Shown: positions 1-11,902, numbered from the stretch's first letter. The stretch is DNA of 64,000 nucleotides from Quillaja saponaria (GCA_029379385.1 CM055614.1:15956994-16020993); one strand, 5' to 3'. Notes: generated from the letters alone by a model not told the origin. Program-made: numbers and translations.

Positions 1-290
1 ACCATCAATTGTGTTAACTATTTCATTATAGGCTTATTTGTTTGAATAGCTTACTAATCATTAGTTATACTTTCTGTTTGATTGGGAGAATCGTTTTGAT
101 GATTTATGGAGTAACTCCAAGCATCCCTGCTAAATAATCAAACTAGCTGCATGAATAAAGCTTCAAGAGGTTAGTTTTAATCTTTTGCTTTAGTAATATA
201 TATATTTAATTGAGTACCTAGGTTCTTGGTTAGGGAAAATTTTAATTCCGTTGCGTATGCATGTGATGCATGACCTTATATTTTCCAACA
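1..290 (+). repeat. 5' LTR of the Copia element (3' part)
   Basis: It aligns by eye with 8080-8214 plus 19751-19924. Shared blocks include TTGAATAGCTTA, GGAGTAACTCCAAGCATCC, AAGCTTCAAGAGGTTAG and GCATGCATGTGATGCATGAC. The LTR end (CCAACA) is fixed by the primer site that starts two bases later. The first bases of the LTR are outside the window. Confidence 0.85.
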
Positions 291-291
291 G

Positions 292-308
292 TGGTATCAA
301 AACCTCTA
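292..308 (+). other. Primer-binding site, initiator Met tRNA type
   Basis: TGGTATCAAAACCTC directly follows the LTR. The usual Copia primer site complementary to the initiator-Met tRNA 3' end is TGGTATCAGAGC, so this is a close but mutated match. Confidence 0.75.
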
Positions 309-1902
309 GGTTTATTTCAATTAATTATATTTCATTCATGATTTTTATGGATGTTCGTAGTATTAAAGCATGCTTTAGAATTTGTTTAGAATTGCCTTTT
401 ATTAAAATCCCTAAAGAGTTTAAGATTTTTAGGCTTTTGGGGTTTTGGGTTTTGGAATTGTTCCAAGCTATAAACTTAGTCAAATTGGATTTTATAAGGT
501 TCTAGGTTTTGGAATTGTTCCGAACCCTAAAAGGTTTAGTTTATAGGGTTTTAAGATTTGGAATTGTTTCAAATCCTGAAATTTAATGAATTGACTAAAA
601 AACCAAGTAAAATCCTAGGCCCTTGGCAAGCTGCCAAGGCAGCATCACCTATAGCAAAGGCCAAGGGCACGGCCAAGACCCGTAGGCCAAGCCCAAGCCT
701 ATTATCTGAAAATAAGGGTATTTAGGAGAATTTATAAGTTAAAAGGGATTTTAAAGGAATTGGTTAAATTATATTTTTAAGTAGTAAGTGAATTAATTTA
801 AATAGCATGTTGATCCATAAGTAATAAACAATCAAAATAATCTATGTTATGCAATATGAATGTATGACAGGTGCAATAATTAGAATAAGGGTGATTATGG
901 ATCACACGCGCTTTTTGAATGTATGCTTTGTTTTGATATTTTTGGAAAATAAGGCCTGTGTGCCCTGCCTTATCTTATATTCTCTATGTAAACTCTCTTC
1001 TCATCGAATGTAACTCAAGGTTTCTTACAAATTATGTAATAGTTGCATAGATTAGGAATTAGGATTTAGGATTTAGTGAGATTTGAATTTACTTGTAAAT
1101 CAAGTATATGGAGATGAAGACATTAAGATAAAGTGAAGACAAGGATATGGTGGGACTGTATCAAGTCTTCGGATATGGTCTACTTAAGCCTCAAGGAATC
1201 CATAAGGTCCATAATCATCCCTCTATTTCATTTTATTGGCTTGCTTATATATATGTTATATTTGAATATGATGCATTATAAATGTATGTATGTATGCATG
1301 CCATAATGAGACTTTAGGATTCAAACCTACCCACAATTAAAGTTTCCTCTAAATTATTAAGTCACAAGTTAAGAACATGTTGCCTTTATTATTGTGGCAT
1401 AATGGAAGTTCTATTTACTTCTATTTGTTTGGCCCTTGTCAAGGTAGTAGTGCATTGAACTCAGTTATATCATATAATATATGTTATATAATATATGTGA
1501 TATATTAGAATAATAGTTAGGACTTAATTAAAAACAATAGTTGTTGGCCCCCTGTCGAGTCTAGTTTTTAAGTCTATGCTTAGGTATCAAGTAAAATTGA
1601 CAAAATAACAATACGATGTTAACCTAAGGACCTAGGAATTTACATGAGATGTAAACGATAGTGATTCAGTTATTTAAGATTTTTTTGATTTGTTGAACCC
1701 CCCTTAAAAATCAAAACAAAATTAAATAATATCCTAGTTTAACTATGATTATCATGAGATGACATTACAAATCTAAACAAGAGTGTCATTAGATTTGATA
1801 AAATAGTAGGAGTAACCAAATTAAATAAAGACATTTTAATTTGGTATATGCATTAAATAAATATCAACAAGGGGGCTCTATCTTTATATCTAGGTTGTTA
1901 GA
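309..1902 (+). other. Copia 5' untranslated leader
   Basis: About 1.6 kb without a credible coding frame lies between primer site and gag. It has a block of near-repeats of GGTTTTGGAATTGTTCC (about 435-575), a GC-richer patch rich in GCCAAG (about 618-700), and an AT palindromic stretch near 1465-1505. A long leader is common in some plant Copia lineages. I see no embedded gene. Confidence 0.5.
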
Positions 1903-2555
1903 ATGACGAACAATTTTTCACTTAGATCAATATTAGAATCCAACAAGTTGACCAACTATAAATATTTAGGGTGGTACTACAATCTTAAAATTGTTTAAAG
2001 ACAATAAAAGATTTCTTATGTCCTAGAAGGAGACATCTCTCAGACTCCTATTAGAGGTGCGCCTGATTATAAGGAATTTATTTTTCATAATCATCAGAAG
2101 CACTTGGATGACAATGAACAAGTAGTATGTGTGATACTGAGTTATTTGTCACTAGAGCTTCAAAGGTAGCATGAGAACGTGGATTCCCACACAATTATCA
2201 TGCACTTACAAATGTTGTATGATAAGCAAGAAATTGTTATGAACTACAACATGAATAAGTTGGAAACAACTCTACCTGAGTTACTTAACATGTTGAAAAC
2301 TATGGAAGGCAATATCAAGAAAGATAAAATCCAAGTTGTGCTGATAAGTGACTCTTCTAAGCCTAGTCAAAGGTCAAGAAGAAAAAGTCTAAGAGCAAGA
2401 CTAAGGGCACTGGCGACATCAAGTAGGACAAGGCCAAAGTTATATGTTTCTATTATGGCAAAGAAGGCCATTAGAAAAGAAATTGTAAAGCATACTTGAG
2501 TACATTGAAGGACAAGAGACTTGGTGAAGCCTCTACTTCAAGTATGTTCGTGATT
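1903..2555 (+). pseudogene. Copia gag remnant with degenerate zinc knuckle
   Basis: The ATG at 1903 opens a frame beginning MTNNFSLRSILESNKL, a typical start for plant Copia gag. Later recognisable words are KHLDDNEQVVCV and TIIMHLQMLYDKQE. The CCHC zinc knuckle is near 2443-2485, but its second Cys is Tyr and the Trp after the His is a stop. Several stops and frame changes occur (for example near 2000 and 2168). The frame runs out after a FVIEVN motif, just where the protease with its DTG active site should follow; that protease is missing. In life gag packages the element RNA in cytoplasmic particles. This copy cannot make an intact protein. Confidence 0.8.
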
Positions 2556-2563
2556 GAGGTTAA

Positions 2564-2741
2564 CTGATGATTATCCTCAACATAAACACTAAGAAACAAA
2601 AATTAGGTAGTCTAAAACCATCTTATTTATGGCATTATAGACTAGGTCACATAAATGAAACAAGAATTACTAGATTATACCAAGGTGGATACATATATCC
2701 ATTTGAATATGAACAATCCAAACATAAGTTATATTGCCTAA
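2564..2741 (+). pseudogene. Copia GAG pre-integrase domain remnant
   Basis: The motif LWHYRLGHINETRI is the hallmark of the GAG pre-integrase region, which carries the His-rich zinc-binding part of Copia integrase (H-x-LGH form). Homology continues to PFEYEQSKHKLYCL and stops at about 2741, where the Gypsy fragment D begins. Upstream the junction with gag lacks the protease, so there is an internal deletion of several hundred bases. The polypeptide is truncated and non-functional. Confidence 0.8.
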
Positions 2742-3748
2742 GGCTAATCCTAAAACTAATTCTTCCTAGTCAATTTCGGAATTTCTAATCAATCTAACTA
2801 GTGATCAATCAATTAGAAGCATTAAGAACAAGGTAACATAAATTTTAAAACTAAACATGCATTGAATTAAAACTAAAGCCACATCGGTTATATATGAGTT
2901 CAATCATACCCTAGAATACGACTACTCTATACTAACTACTAAAACATAAACAATAAATACATAGTCATTACAAGTAAATAGAAAATAACAATAAGGGAGT
3001 AGAAACTAGAAGTTGTCCTAGCTTCTAGTCTCCTTTAGCACCTTAGCACTTTTTATCATAAGCTCTAGTATATCTCAAAACTTCAGCCTTCACTATTATA
3101 GACCTTTTACTCCTAGTTCATTTGAACTAGGAGTCTTCAAAAACACGTGATGGCACCGTGGTGTGGCTTACTATGGCACTGTGGTACTAAAGGTTCTGTA
3201 TAGTCCTACTTGGCCTAAAACTTATCATGCCATGGCACCAACCCCTTAGATATTTTACGAAGTTATCTTTCAAATTGGCACCATGGCTTAAGGTCATTAA
3301 TGCTGCGGCACATCTTCTCTGTTTGTTTACTGGGTAGGTTAGCTTCGGATGCCTGGCTTTAGCTTTCTCACGTTATGACTTGGAGCTCTCTGGTTGATTT
3401 GCACTTTTCCTGGTTTTATCGACACGGCAGCTTTAATTTTATGACACAGTGATGCAGGGCTCTCAGCCTGAACTGCCAATTTCTTCCTTTTGTCGCACCG
3501 TGACTTTATCTCCTTTGGCGCTAAGGCACTCTCTTGAATTCCTTTCCTTCTTTGAGTTTAATTAGAATACTACAAAGATACATAAAACAAGTTAAATACC
3601 AAAAATTTTAAAACTACCCTAATCATGGTAAAAACTCCTAAACAATCTAAAATAACTAAAAAACTAAATTTGACTAATATTCTAGAAGTTAACATAAAAT
3701 TTTGAATTAAAAGCATAATGAAATAACTTTATTTTACAAAGTTATCAC
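2742..3748 (-). repeat. 3' LTR of fragment D (end truncated)
   Basis: The LTR start is at 3748 on the minus strand (TGATAACTTTG), preceded by the polypurine-like AAGTTAAAGGGTG. It holds a GC-rich block of TGGCACC-like words at about 3145-3300, as in the related LTRs. The LTR 3' end is lost at the junction with Copia. Confidence 0.7.
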
Positions 3749-4974
3749 ACCCTTTAACTTATTATTTTGCTAGTCCCGAGCAAAAAGAAAGAAAACAAAT
3801 AAACAAAAATAACAATTATCTTCTCAATGATGAACTAATTATTTCTCAAAAATTACTCAAATTTTATAACAAAGACTTGACTCAAGACAAAACACAAGTA
3901 TAACTCTAAATTTATCATGTTTAGGCAAACTTCATGTATGTATGCAAGGCATCATCGTAAAAGTTTAAATGGCTTCAAAAATATTTTTAAAACAACTCAA
4001 AGACTAGTCTTAACCCCTAAAACTTTGCCTTTCCTTCCTCTCTCCACAAATATAGGCTAATACTTAGTTAAAAATCAATAGGTTTTTTATTTAGCTTATA
4101 ATGTAAGGCTAGGGAAAGTGTTTGATGAAATGGAATTTTTAGGCTCAAGTAGCTAAAGCACAAATTCTTTGCATGAGCTCACTTGGGTTTCTACTATTTC
4201 ATCATATTGTTTTTATGTATCACCTGGCATATCTCTTCTTATATGGGCATAGATGATTTAAAACTTTTCCTTCTTTATTTTTTTTTCCTACCAAACCTTT
4301 GGTTTGTAGACAAACTCTTAGGGAATTTCCACATAGTTCCCTAAAACTTAATTTTTATCAAATGGGGAAGATAAAATTTTTTTTTTACTTTTTTCTTCCT
4401 TGTGTTGCATTCACCCTCCTAGACTTGCTTCAAGCTTCTTCTCTTTTTATAGCTTAACTTTGCTGCATAATTAATATGCTTAAAGTAATAGGGTGCAAAT
4501 AGGGTCTTAAAATAAAGGATTGATTAACATATGTATATGCTAGAAAGAATGGGCTTTCAGCTCAAAAGTGGGTTGCTAAGGAAATATAAAATCAAGGGTG
4601 GATATACAAAGACTTTATAGGTTCAAATATGGCCTAAATCATGTTCTCAACTAAGTTTCACCTACAATTTTGGTTCAAGATGAATTCTGACTAGTTGACT
4701 AGGTCAAAAAGAATCTAAGGGTTATAAAGAAAAAATCATTAAAAACATTAAACCTAGGTGAAAATGGCCTCATGTAAATATAAATGCATGAAGTATTTTC
4801 CTTAATTATAATAAATTCAAAAAAAATTCTTGCATTATTATTAATAATAAAAATCAATGCATAAATAAGGTAATATCATGGGAATAAGGAAAGGGAAATA
4901 CATTACAACCTAGATACTGTGTTTAAAGAAATTACACATAAATAGGGATAACAATTATACATTACAACATTATC
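3749..4974 (-). other. Fragment D internal 3' non-coding region
   Basis: This has no coding frame. It is recognisable as the reverse counterpart of 35850-36980 in element C (shared AAATATAAATGCATGAAG-like and CCTTACATTA-like stretches, poly-T runs). It ends in the polypurine tract beside the LTR. Confidence 0.6.
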
Positions 4975-5433
4975 TCTCTCTATGATTTTATTGGGTAGGT
5001 TGAGTTCTTAACGCCGTAGCTTCAGTAATCAGGCGTTGCGGCTTGAAGCTCTTTAACTTATTTGCTCTTTTTCCTTATCTTATCAACATCGCGACTTCAT
5101 CTTATTCACGTTGCAACTTAGGTCTCTTGACTTGGTTTGCCAATTTCTCCCTTTTGTGGTGCTGCGGCTTCGTATTCTTTAGCGCTGCAACACAGTCTTG
5201 AAGTCCTTTCCTTTTTTCACTTCAACTAGGTCACTGCAAAGACACCTAAACCAAATTAAATACAAAAATTAGTAAAACTACTCCTAATTAAAGTAAAAAC
5301 TCTTCAAAACTATTAAAATAACCTAAAACAACTAAAATGCTATATTTGATTAATATTCTAACTCAAAACCCTAGGATTTAGAATAAAATATGAATTAAAA
5401 GCACAATGAAATAACTCTATTTTACAAAGTTGC
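4975..5433 (-). repeat. 5' LTR of fragment D (first about 460 bases only)
   Basis: The piece matches 3300-3748 along its length (shared GGGTAGGTT, CTTCCTTTTG-like and ATAACTCTATTTTACAAAG blocks). It begins a few bases short of the expected TGAT start and is cut at about 4975, where internal sequence resumes. Confidence 0.65.
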
Positions 5434-6060
5434 TAAAACTCATACACCAGATTTTTGGACCAATTTCTGTACATGCTAAAGGTGGATATTCCTACATCAT
5501 AACCTTTACCAACGATAAGTCAAGGTATAGGTATATGTATCTTATAAGCTACAAGTTTGAAACATTTGAAAAGTTTAAAGAATTTAGGAATAAAGTAGAG
5601 AAATAAACTGGTAAAAGTGTTAAGACACTTAAATCTGATCAAGGTGGAGAATACCTTAGTCAAGAGTTCTTAGACTGTTTAAAGGATACCACGCTCAATG
5701 ATGTATTCAAACAGAGGAATCACACTTTGTTAGACATGATGCATTCCATGACAAGTTATGCTGACTTAAAAATTTTATTTTGGGGATATGCTTTGATTAT
5801 TGTAACTTACTTTCTAAATAAGGTTCCATCAGAATCTGTTGAAAGAACTCCATATGAGATATAGAATAACAAAAAACCAAATATCGTACGCCTAAGAATT
5901 TGACTGATAAGCTTGAAGCCAATAGTGATAAGTGCTTGTTAATAGGTTATCTTAAAAAAACAAGAGGATAATACTTTTATCACCCATAAGAACAAAGTGT
6001 GTTTGTTTCAAGAAACACTGTCTTTCTTGAAAAAAGAGTATATTCTTGAAAGAAGCAGTG
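5434..6060 (+). pseudogene. Copia integrase catalytic core remnant
   Basis: The reading frame recovers right after fragment D with LLKLIHQIFGPISVHAKGG. It then gives YSYIITFTNDKSRYRYMYL and SVKTLKSDQGGEYLSQEF, the regions carrying the two catalytic Asp of the DDE core (the first within FTND, the second within KSDQGGEY). A WGYALIIVTYFLNKVPS stretch follows. Stops occur inside (for example after the EFRNKVEK motif) and the C-terminal part is frameshifted. Integrase would insert element cDNA into the nucleus genome; this copy is dead. Confidence 0.85.
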
Positions 6061-6219
6061 GGAGTAAAGTAAAACTTGAAGGAGTTCAAGAAACCTAAAA
6101 TGAGACCGATCACACAATGGAACCCAAACCTACCATGAGAGTTGGAGGTATAAGAAATGGTTCAACACACACAACTGCTTCATAGGACTAGTAGAATAAG
6201 TCGACCTCCAATAAGGTAT

Positions 6220-6640
6220 GAATTTCTGATAACTAATTAGAAAGGTATTCTACTTATAGAGGATGATGAGCCCACTAGTTATGAAGAAGCAATTAAAAAT
6301 ATTGAATCCTCAAAGTGGCAAGATGCCATGAAACCTAAAATGGACTCCATATATGACAACAAAGTATGAACTTTGGTTGATCCACTTGAAGAGGTTAACC
6401 TATTGGGTGTAAATGGGTCTTTAAGAAAAAGAATGAAGTGGATCACAACGTACAAAACTTTAAAGCAAGGTTAATGGCAAAAGGTTACATGCAAAAACAA
6501 GGAATTGATTTTAATTAAACCTTTTTGCTAATTACCATGATCAAGTCAATTTGGATTTTACTTACAGTAGCTACATATCATGACTATGAGATATGGCAAA
6601 TGGACGTCAAAGCCATGTTCCTTAATTACATTTTATTTGT
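6220..6640 (+). pseudogene. Copia reverse transcriptase remnant (N-terminal part)
   Basis: Words of the Copia RT (RVT_2) family are visible: EPTSYEEAIKNIESSKWQDA, then MDSIYDNKV, a K-rich FKARLMAKGY-type region, and IWQMDVKAMFLN, the block with the first catalytic Asp. Frames switch and stops interrupt. Sequence homology ends at about 6640; the YVDD catalytic motif and all of RNase H are absent, which indicates a large 3' deletion. Confidence 0.85.
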
Positions 6641-7694
6641 ATTTAATGCATGTAATAATATTTATTATGTAGTCTTTATTATATTGTTTAAATGAGATTT
6701 AGTACAACGACATATAAAGTCCCAAGAATAAATACTTTATATACATAATTATGTTGTTAATCATAATTGTGAGATATGACATCCATAAAGCATTCCTAGT
6801 CAATAAATCATCAAGAATAGGATATTGATGATTTTTTTCGAGACTAGCATATGTTGTGTCATTCTCTTATAAAGAGAATAGTGATCTCAAAACTACAAGC
6901 ATAGAGATGCTGAGATAAACATATAAGTGCTTGTTAGTTGAACAAGTACACTGAATTAAACCAACAAGAGAAACTAGGTGGATATTTATTCACGTGTCAA
7001 TGGAAATTCTCAAAGCGTTAGTTGTGTAAATGACCCTTTGACTTGATATCATCTTATTACCTTGTATATGAATCTATGTGTTTTGTTGGCATTCCTCTTA
7101 TCCTGTAATAAGGGTAATACATGGGTAAGTAGTAGACATACAATTTAGCATATGAAGGTAGATGAATGACAAACAAAGAATTCATTATCCTCAGAAATAA
7201 GAGGAATATCTCATGGCCTCTTAAGACAAGTATGTCTTGTTTTGGGAATCTTTGCTGAGGGAAAGAAATTAAGAAAGGTGTTTTCTTTAATCTCTTTGAG
7301 GAACAAAACATAAATTTGGGTTTTAAGTATAAATGGATTAAGACAAAGATAGGTTTGATCAATGATTTTAACTTTCCTTGTACTTAGGTGATAATGAATC
7401 CATTGTTAAATATCAATCTTGATCTATAGATGTAAGTTGGTTGGTTTAGCAAAACTAAAATTAAATTAAAAGTATTTTAATTTAATCGTACTTCTTAGAG
7501 TATCAATTACATTTATTGCCAACGTATAGGACAACCCAATGGCTTACATACTTTAATTAACTTAGATTAAGTACCTAGAAGGATTAATGGAGTCTTGGCT
7601 AATAGTTAACTTATAAGAACATAAGGTAAATGGGTAATTGTTACCTATACATATATGGCAAAACTAGTTTTCTTTAGAGTGAAAAAAAAAAAAT
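6641..7694 (+). other. Copia 3' non-coding region
   Basis: About 1 kb without a coding frame on the + strand. The same sequence recurs on the minus strand at about 54390-56810 (for example GTTGTACTAAATCTCATTTA, present here as its complement at about 6689). This shows it is a conserved non-coding part of the Copia family. Open frames on either strand here are chance. Confidence 0.65.
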
Positions 7695-8214
7695 TAGTGG
7701 GAATCCTAGTTAGGTTTAGGCCAGTAGGAGTCTAAAAGCCCATTAATAATGATAATGGAATTATAGATTACTAAATGAACTTTGGACCTTAGACCTTGGG
7801 CTTTAGGCTTAGTGAAATCCTAAACAAGCCTTAACCACATATGTGTATATATATATATATATAAGTGACATTCGGCCTTGTGAGAGATTGTGAATAAGAA
7901 GAGTTCTTGAAAATCTCATCCCTTAGCCGTGACCTTTTTTGTTGAAGCAAAAGTACTTTTTTTCTTCAAGAACAATCCTCCATTAGCTATTCAACCAAAT
8001 GGAAGCTAGCATGTATCTTAAAGGTGAATCGATTCCTTTGAATCCTTTTCAAAAATGGTGGACTATTTCATTAGAGGCTTTCAACCATCAATTATGTGGA
8101 CTATTTCATTAGAGGCTTATTCAGTTTGAATAGCTTATTAATCATTGGTCATACTTTGTGTTTGATGGGGAGAATCATTTTAACTATTTATGGAGTAACT
8201 CCAAGCATCCTTGC
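7695..8214 (+). repeat. 3' LTR of Copia, left half
   Basis: The segment 8080-8214 matches 1-140. A purine-rich run (AAAAAAAAAAAATTAGTGGG, about 7681-7700) precedes and may be the polypurine tract, so the LTR start is approximate. A short internal duplication of GGACTATTTCATTAGAGGCTT occurs at about 8052-8120. The LTR is broken after CATCCTTGC (8214) by element A and resumes at 19751. Confidence 0.7.
7843..7863. repeat. (TA)n microsatellite in Copia 3' LTR
   Basis: Uninterrupted alternating TA. Similar runs lie at about 19820-19842, 21598-21628, 22200-22222, 23045-23062 and 44990-45011. Confidence 0.9.
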
Positions 8215-9454
8215 TAATAACTTTGTAAAATAGAGTTATTGCATATCTTTCTTATTAATATTATTAGATATGTTGTAGAGTTTTAGTTGGTTTTTGCTTA
8301 GTTTTTTAATTCCTAGTTAAAGTCCATATCATATTAGGATGTTAAATATTAGTTGATTTTGGCTAGGATTGATGTGATTTATAAGAGTTCTATTCATGCT
8401 TAACTTAGTTTGCGTGTTTTGAAGATTTAATCCAAGAAGGAGCTCTTTTGGAAGTGAATTTGAAAGAGAATTAGGAATTCTACTCCAAATTAAACTCAAA
8501 TTAAAGGTTTTAAAGCCCATAAAAGAGGGAATAGCTTGAAGATTTAATGCACACAATTAAATTGAGTTTTTCTAGAGCTAAAAGAAGCCATCAAAGGTGC
8601 AAGAATGCAGGAGAAGCTTGGATGAGAATTGATTGAAGATTAACAACCTTCTAGTTTTCTTTTATTCCTCCATTTCTTTTAGTTTTTTCTTGTATTTACT
8701 TTGATGGTGATTTTATTTGACTTTATGTCTACACTAGGTAGCATGAACTAAGTTCATTCTCTAGGATTACAATTGAACTCAGCATGTAGCTTAATGATTT
8801 TTATTATTTATTGATATATAAGGGTTTGGTAATTAAATTATTTATTTTATTTTATGTTTAATGCTTCTAGTTAATTAGCTATCAATTAGATTGATATGGT
8901 AACATAAACAAACTTGGAAAAGGGAGTTTAGTGTTAGCCTTGATTGAAATAGCATAAGATTGAATTCATTATCATGCTTGTTGAGTTTGATTTGTATATA
9001 AGATAGGAATATACCTATATGCCTTGTGTAGCCTATTTAGGTCTAATTTTAATGAGTTTTGCTTAACTTAATTCTCATATGAATATAGTGAATTGGCTAA
9101 GTGAGATAATATTTATAAGAGATAGGAATATGCTTATAATTAAATTGGAACCCTAGGTTAATAATTCAATACCATAACTAAGCATGATAAATAATAATAA
9201 GTCAAGTGAAGTGTAGAGAGAAATTATAATTCTAGACCTTTATCCATTGAATTCTCTAGTTTAATTTGTCAACAGTTAGGTTTAGTTTATTATTAGAGTT
9301 TGCATCTTTAATTTAGTGTTTGAATAATATTAGGATTGTGTTAATTTTAGTGCTTAGCTAAATATTAGTTATAATTCCTCATGGGATCGACACTCTACTT
9401 TTACTATATTACTTGTTAATGATACATGACTCGTGTGATTGGAAATTGATAACA
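8215..9454 (+). repeat. 5' LTR of element A
   Basis: 1240 bases, matching 18644-19750 closely by eye. It ends GGAAATTGATAACA, immediately before the primer-site leader AGTTTTTGGC. Confidence 0.85.
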
Positions 9455-9460
9455 AGTTTT

Positions 9461-9479
9461 TGGCATTATTGCCAGGGAA
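9461..9479 (+). other. Primer-binding site, Asp tRNA type
   Basis: TGGCATTATTGCCAGGGAA resembles TGGCGCCGTTGCCGGGAA, the complement of the plant tRNA-Asp 3' end. The mismatches are mostly transitions, as expected from decay of a methylated copy. Confidence 0.7.
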
Positions 9480-9604
9480 TTATTTTACTAATTTTAATTA
9501 ATATTAATACCAACCTATCTTAATTTCAATTCAAACCCTTTTATTATTGTTTTACTTTATTTTATTTCTTTTATCTTTTTAATTTTATTTTACTTTTTGT
9601 TTTT

Positions 9605-9890
9605 GTGAGGTACTTTGAAGATGTTCAATCAATTCGAACCTCACATGTTTCGCTTAATATGACTTGGAATTGTTCCAAGATGATTTTAAGAGGTTTCATC
9701 ATATGCTTACCATGTGTCCAAATCAAGACCTACCAAAATGGCTTCAACTTCATATATTTTACAATGGTTTGTACAATAAGACAAAATAGTAGTTGATAGG
9801 CTAGTTGGTGGAAGTTTCATGAATCTAAAAGAGGACAAAGCTTATGAGTTATTAGAGATCTTGGTCTATCTCTTCATACTAATGAGTGAG
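9605..9890 (+). pseudogene. Element A gag remnant
   Basis: A short stretch reads like the middle of a Gypsy gag: FKRFHHMLTMCPNQDLPKWL, followed by a LHIFYNGL-like motif and GGSFMNLKEDKAYELLE. This parallels the better preserved gag of element C (KWLQVHTFYNGL) and element B. It is flanked by stops in all frames. N- and C-terminal gag parts and the zinc knuckle are missing. Confidence 0.65.
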
Positions 9891-10400
9891 TCTACATCAA
9901 GTAAGAATGAACTTACACCAAGTAAGGGTTAAGCCTACACCAAGTGAGGAGCCTTTAGAGGTGTCTCAAGAATGTGTACAAAATTCCTTTCCATCATGTA
10001 TTCACTTCATAAAAGATGAATCACATGAGGAAATCCACAGTGCCCAACCTATTGTGCCTAATTTGGTCATTGAAGAAAAACCATAACCTTTTGACTTTCA
10101 AATAGCCCATGAATTTTATATTTATGAAGATCTTCTGTGACCAACTCCTACACCACCCTCAGCATCATACCTCTACACATACTAAGCAAAAGTTCCAAAG
10201 CCAAGTGATGTTGAGCACGCATGCCAATTATTTTCATATATTGCCAAGCTTGAGGACAACTTAAATCAAGACCCATATATAGTGTTATATGACACTTACT
10301 ATAGGTGGAAGTTACGTGTTTAGCTAGGAGCATTGTTCCAATAGGTAAGCCAATGACTTTAAATCAAGTGCTTCTCAGGAGACAACCAAGTTTCTAAATT
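9891..10400 (+). other. Element A segment between gag remnant and 3' region
   Basis: It includes an unrecognised short frame (9886-10086) starting at three imperfect copies of CTACACCAAGT. Near 10350-10395 is a motif shared with elements B and C (ATGACTTTAAATCAAGTGCT, then a GGAGACAACC stretch). In element C this motif lies just downstream of integrase, so everything from gag to the end of pol has been deleted here. Confidence 0.5.
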
Positions 10401-11902
10401 TTTGTTTTTTTCCTTTTAAATTTATGTTTTAATTCTTATTGAGAATTTTCTCATTAAGTGTTGCTTATTTTTAGTTGGTATTTCAATTTTTACCTCATTC
10501 CAACTAAGGCATTAAGGACAAGGATTAGTAAGTTTTCGGCTTTGTTACACAAACAGGGAGTTTCTCTTATCCTTACTCCTTTTATAATTTTTCCTTAACA
10601 TTAATGCTCGTTTTAAGTTCGAGTGAGGGTTTTACTGGTGTACTTGTTGGTTTTAGTCATTTGCTTGAGATGTTTATGCTTTTTCGATGTTTCCCCTGTC
10701 CAATGATAATATTGTGGTAGTTGTGATTTTTGGCTTTTGGAAAGTTATGAGCATGATTTAAATTTATGTTAAATTCTAGTGTTAGTAGCATTGGTAGGAT
10801 ATGATTTCCAACTTTAAATGTACTTGATCTTTTGCTTAGACTTGACATACTTATTAAGAGACGGTTTATGTTTAAAAAGTTCAGTTTTGTCAAGAACCCT
10901 TGAATTGATTGATTCTTTCTTGAGGTGAAATCTTAGACAGTACTAAGTTAAGGACATGATTTAGGCCATGTTTGGACCGTTTGAGCTTAAACCACATTAA
11001 AATTTTCATCTAGCCCTTACTCAATTTCCTTTTTCACCCTTTACTTCTATGCATATTGATCTTTCTAGGAAGATTACAGAGTTATGTGACGAAAAAAAAA
11101 AAGTGACAGGTTGGAGTTAAAAAAAAAAAAAAGGGAGTTTATTTGTGCTCCATGTTCACCCTATTCTTTATACTAGATTGAAATAAGTTAATGGGTGTGT
11201 CATAGAGTTAATGAGAGAAGTTTCTATATCTTGTGCTCTTTCTTATAACATTGAGGAGAATGTTAATTTTAAGTTTGGGAATATGAGAATTTTTTTGAAT
11301 TATGATCAAAATTCCTTTAAAATAAATGAATAAAGAAGAGGAATGTGTGAGAAAAAAAATTGTAAAAATTCTTTATAAATTGTGGTGACAAAAGAAAAGT
11401 GGAAGCCAAGTATAAGTGTATTACTTGGTATGTGAAAGGAGTTCTACAAAAGGTCCTAGAATAAATAATATGCTTTGGGTAATTTTTGAGCCTTATAATT
11501 TCCTTTATCATAACATTAACCTAGCCTTACATTCCAAGCTTATAAAGTCCTATTGATCCTTGACCGATTGTTAGTTTATATAAGTGGAGAAAGAGATGAA
11601 GAGCAAACCTATGGGGTTTCAGTGGTAAGCTTTACTTTTCTTAGACATAACCTTATCTGGATTGCATTGAAGTTCTAGGTAAAAAGATCATACACAAATA
11701 CACGTGGAAATCCATTTTAGAATGAAACTAGTTCTTGAATTCAATCATAAATTTACATGATTACCTATGATTGTCCTTAAGTCAATAGTTTCTTAAAATA
11801 TATATATTTATCATTGAATTAGTGTGATTCATCTTTTGTCGTTTTCGTTTGTGTTTTAGTTTTCTTTTGCTCAAGGATTAGCAAAACTTTAAGTTTGGGG
11901 TA
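10401..11902 (+). other. Element A 3' non-coding region and polypurine tract
   Basis: 1.5 kb without coding signal, with two poly-A runs near 11093 and 11119. It ends with AAGTTTGGGG (11891-11900), the polypurine tract, right before the 3' LTR start. Confidence 0.6.

Larger units (their letters stand above)
2742..5433 (-). mobile_element. Rearranged Athila-like Gypsy fragment D inside Copia
   Basis: On the minus strand this reads LTR start (5433 to about 4975), then a 3' non-coding internal segment (about 4974-3749), then a second LTR (3748 to about 2742). The two LTR pieces match each other by eye over several hundred bases; both begin AACTTTGTAAAATA on the minus strand. The internal part matches the 3' non-coding region of element C at about 35850-36980 in reverse. 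The 5' LTR is fused straight to the 3' non-coding region, so gag and pol have been deleted. It interrupts the Copia pre-integrase/integrase junction. Confidence 0.75.

Noticed and set aside
7057..7362. 101-residue minus-strand frame, with a related + strand frame at 56147-56371
   Set aside because: Both come from the non-coding Copia 3' region in two orientations. The similarity reflects the shared repeat, not a conserved protein.
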